In this document: in pieces, positions 60,650 through 64,000 of the stretch
How the letters are laid out: each line of letters begins with the position of its first letter
How positions within the stretch are numbered: position 1 is the first letter of the stretch
Assembly (NCBI RefSeq): GCF_910592395.1
Contig: NC_088310.1
Span: forward strand, 25,439,491 to 25,503,490
Reading direction: 5' to 3'
Source of the DNA: Lineus longissimus
Lineage: Eukaryota > Nemertea > Pilidiophora > Heteronemertea > Lineidae
DNA length: 64,000 bases
Program-made: the position numbers and the translations under genes
Notes under the pieces: model-generated
What the model was told of the DNA's origin: nothing
The model's input: only the letters and a program-made list of their open reading frames with translations
Databases searched by the model: none

Positions 60650-62640
60650 CAATCCTGAAGATGTCACTGACTCGAAAGAATTAACTTTGCTACAAACTTT
60701 GATGCACACAAGAATCAAAGACTCCCCACATTAGATTGTGTGATGACCTGAATCGTAAGAAGCGCTGCAGCGAAGTGGTTAAAATTGTTGATCCTACTTT
60801 ATATGACAACACCAACATGATGAATGTAATGAACAAATAACTCACCACACACTTTGTTATATGAGTAAAACTCACCTGAAAAGACACCAAAAAGACCATA
60901 ATTAATATCATCATATGTAATATTTACTAATTATTGTTAAGATTATGTCGATGAACCAAGACAACTGGAACAAGAGATATCTAAATACATCAAATATCAT
61001 ATGCGTAGACAGTTTCAAAAGTAGCATCCAAGACAAATGCTCATGTGTGTTCTTCAAACCCCTTGCCCAGAGTGGCTATCAAAGAATCAAATTCAGGGAG
61101 GGTAACAGCTAGGCCAAATGGCTGGTGTAAAAGAACCCTGTGACCTTGTCCAACCCTCGTAACCCTGGGGTCAAAAACGATCCCAGAATATTTTAAACTT
61201 GGCCCCTTTCTGTAACTACAGTTCTATGATGAATTGGTAGAATTTCAATCTATGATTTAAAGTTTTGTAACTAATAGAGGGGCTGCTTTGAACATTTTGA
61301 GACAATGCCATTACTTGCTCTTTCACAGCAGGAGATGTAACAGATACCAGCAAGGATGTCAGAAAACGAGTATTTGCCAGAAACGGCAATTTTATTGTCA
61401 AAGTTGAAGAATGAGATAAGATTTCAATGATTTTCCTTTTTGACATGTTCTTTTGTGTCGGGCCCCCTGATGAAAATTGAGGTGTTATGTTCTTGAGTTT
61501 ATTAGGTACTTCTCACAAGGAGCTTGTCCCAACGCTCACTCTTTCTCATTTGAACCTTTGTCAAGACTTCTGCTAGCCCTTGGCAAAGTTTTTCTTTCAT
61601 TTTGGGACAAGTAGATCATTTAATGACCTTTTTTGGGGAGCTGTGTCTCATTATTCTGATAGAAAAGCTACCAGGATAACTTTCAATTTTGAAGGCTACT
61701 ACGCTTTTGTGGTTAAGGCAAAAACTGACCATTTGAAAAAGACCTAAAGTTAGAGTTTCACCTTCAATGCGTATGGTGGAGTGTATAGTTATGATTCAAA
61801 TAAAACTTCAATGGTATACCTTCAGAAATGTGTTTGTGAACCAGGTAAGCTAGCTGAAACTTAGCCAGGTAATAGCAGAGAAGATGCCAAGTAATCCGCT
61901 ACACCATTTAGCAATAGCTAATTTAGTCCATGCCTTTGAGCTAGAAGCAAGAGTTGCAGCTCCTGAATTACTGTGTTACTGAGAACCTTGAAAAAAAGTC
62001 CAAGAAATTATCACCGGCAGCTGCAGTCAAAGGCCTCGGTACACGTGTTTATCTCAATGGTTGGAGGGGGATGTTATCTGCGTCAGGTAAACAACATGGA
62101 GCTGTAATATTCGCTATCAAATACTCCCGGAGGTTGAAATTTAGACAGTTATTTGAAGTATTTAACTCAGCAATGTTCCTTCGGCCAGGAGGCATAATTT
62201 TATTCTATTTCAACAGAGGTAATAAGGTATAGTAGTCCTCAGTGCATTCGTCAGCCTTGTTAAACTTTTGGACCCAAAAACAAAGCATTGATGCATTGGA
62301 ATAATGACTGACAAGATTTTTTGCCAATTTTGTTTCATCAAAAACAACTCTCTTTCATTTCTTTTTGTTTTTATCCTCAATGATGCCAGCCTCAACAAGA
62401 AGAGACTGACTTCGCTACAAATGATTTAAGCCTTCTAGTAAAGAAAGCTAACTAAGCTACAATATGATAAGCCAACGAATTGACGAATTGAGATTCTGTC
62501 AAAATCATGATCTTCATTTTAATCCACAAAGCATCAAAGCTCAAAGGTCTTTGGTCTGAAATGCACGATTACGACCCCCACCAGCAGATCCACCAAATAA
62601 TTCCTCGGATTAAACAATGTCAAAATGGCACAAACTTTTG
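60650..62640. other. Noncoding stretch, nothing recognised
   Basis: A+T-rich sequence with short frames only, the longest 92 codons at 61954-62232 (+) without a recognisable product. No repeats or motif clusters were seen. Confidence 0.5.
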
Positions 62641-62799
62641 GTAAAAACTTCACCTTGCATCTGGTAATAATAAGCACATTATTCGGCGGGTACAACAATC
62701 ATCTACGCAGACTTAGAGCAGCCTTCCGATGTCAATCAAAATGACTATCTAGATATTTGGGTAAATCACATGATGCCCTATCTTAATTATTTGGTATAT

Positions 62800-63150
62800 C
62801 GTTCTAATCGGAGGGTCTTGGCCGACCTTAGAATATGCGATGTCAGATGCGATACAGTCTTTTGGTTTAGCCACAGATGAGGAGCGGTGCAATAATTTCC
62901 CTTTCAATCTATCCGAACTGACAGCCTCTCTAAGCAGACGTCTTCATGAATTCATGAATGCGCCCCCTGCTATCGGAGGTTGTGCCGATTAAATGCGACA
63001 AATCTGACGTTTTTTCCTTCGACAAAAGACGAGAACTCTATAATGAAGGAACCTACAATGATGGCGGTCAAGATAGGCGGGACGCATGATTAACAAAAAC
63101 CGCGATTTCTTAGCCCGAGATTACGTTTAAGAGAGGCTAAGTTTTTCTAA
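62800..63150. promoter_or_regulatory. Possible cis-regulatory island with palindrome and CTCF-like core
   Basis: A CpG-enriched patch. A 16-bp perfect palindrome (two TTCATGAA in tandem, 62943-62958) lies one base before GCGCCCCCTGCTAT (62960-62973). The reverse complement of the latter fits the CTCF core YAGRKGGCRS completely and the 14-bp consensus at 12 positions. Insulator function is inference. Confidence 0.3.
62943..62958. repeat. 16-bp perfect palindrome
   Basis: TTCATGAATTCATGAA is its own reverse complement and is also a direct repeat of the 8-bp palindrome TTCATGAA, so it offers two half-sites in every orientation. It abuts the CTCF-like word at 62960. Confidence 0.92.
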
Positions 63151-63259
63151 AAGAGGACGAAGATTGAGTCCCAATGAACTGGACTTGTGTATAGCCGTTA
63201 TCTTAGTCTGATTAAGCTGAAGTAACACACCGATGAAATCAAGCTACTATCAGACAACA

Positions 63260-64000
63260 GATAGCGCGGATAGTCACAAAAAAACTCCAACTGAGCAGAA
63301 TACTCGCAAACTGAGAAATGTTGGTGAAGCAAAAAGTTGGCATATTTGCTCATTTTCAATTAGCAGTAGACTAGATATCATGATTGCTGAATTAAATGGT
63401 TAATCAAGCACAGGCACCCATGTCACTCATCAATGAGTGTTGCCAGTATAGGACTTGCGCTTTGGTCTTCATGTGGCTATGAATATTGGTACAAAATATC
63501 CATGATGTTATGTCATCTTTATACATCTCCTGAACGAAGACAGCCAACTGTCTAAGAATGAATTTCTGATATCACTGGGTATCAGAAGAAGAATTTTTTT
63601 CTGACTTCGCTCTAATTTTTAATACTGTTTGAAGCTGTTCAAGTTCAAAGCAAGTTGGTTGCTCTGGCAGATGTTGAAGCCTCTGCCACATCTCGGAAAA
63701 GTCAAATTGGACGGGACTTTCCCTGACAAACTAAATCAGAGAAAATCTCAGAAACTGAGGCAGCTTAGAAGCAAATGTTTCACACAAACTAATCCTATTC
63801 TGTAGAAAGTTTCAAACTTCTTTAAGCCATCGCAGAAAATTTCCATAAACTGATGAATTTTACAATTGAAGATCCTTGTACACAACTTTGGCGTATGGCT
63901 GATTTCATAGGAGCATATCGCATTATGACCCCTCAATCTGGGCCCGAGATTTAATCAAAATCCACTAATTATTGGAACGAAGCAGTAAAAACTGTGAATA
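63260..64000. other. Noncoding stretch, nothing recognised
   Basis: A+T-rich, with a 62-codon chance frame on the minus strand. No repeat or motif cluster was seen up to the window end. Confidence 0.5.

Overview
The window looks like nuclear DNA of an animal, probably a marine invertebrate. Only one of its reading frames is longer than about 130 codons. There is no operon-like packing, no ribosome-binding-site pattern, and no exon or domain that I recognise. Base composition is A+T-rich (about 60% by eye) with embedded islands of higher G+C. Minisatellites, homopolymer G and C runs and scattered TAGGCCTA-type words would suit an echinoderm, hemichordate, cephalochordate or mollusc, but I cannot name the lineage. 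I saw no tRNA, rRNA, CRISPR array, recognisable transposon protein or long terminal repeat.

The best overall reading is intergenic or intronic DNA of the regulatory-desert type. About twenty islands of 200-750 bp stand out from a blander A+T-rich background. They are denser in CpG and carry words such as TAATTA, TAATCC, ATGCAAAT, GATAAG, CAATAAA and ACAATG. Clear examples lie at 6590-6960, 7830-8260, 8820-9220, 12000-12380, 13040-13420, 17560-18310, 22430-22830, 27500-27920, 28720-29250, 38700-39060, 43660-44090, 45960-46620, 50470-50860, 53880-54480, 57840-58180 and 62800-63150. Without a second genome, calling them enhancers is inference, and their confidence is kept low.

Features visible directly in the sequence are mainly repeats. 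They include a seven-copy 61-bp array built around a 14-bp palindrome (37863-38279), a degenerate array with a roughly 299-bp higher-order repeat (24916-25390), and a three-copy 159-176-bp array (44617-45060). There are also duplications at 5233-5435, 21781-21934, 29843-29906, 40990-41175 and 55098-55190, and an 18-G run at 11804-11821. Several short perfect palindromes and stem-loops sit in or near the islands. Nuclear-receptor-type half-sites form two everted repeats with 6-bp spacing (4976-5043), one everted repeat with 8-bp spacing (19030-19049) and a perfect inverted repeat with 1-bp spacing (48743-48755).

The only open frame longer than chance readily explains is 52811-53359 (+), 182 codons from its first ATG. 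It matches no family I know. No genes can be shown to work together here. The most defensible hypothesis is that the window is regulatory territory of a developmental gene lying outside it, or in whose intron it lies.
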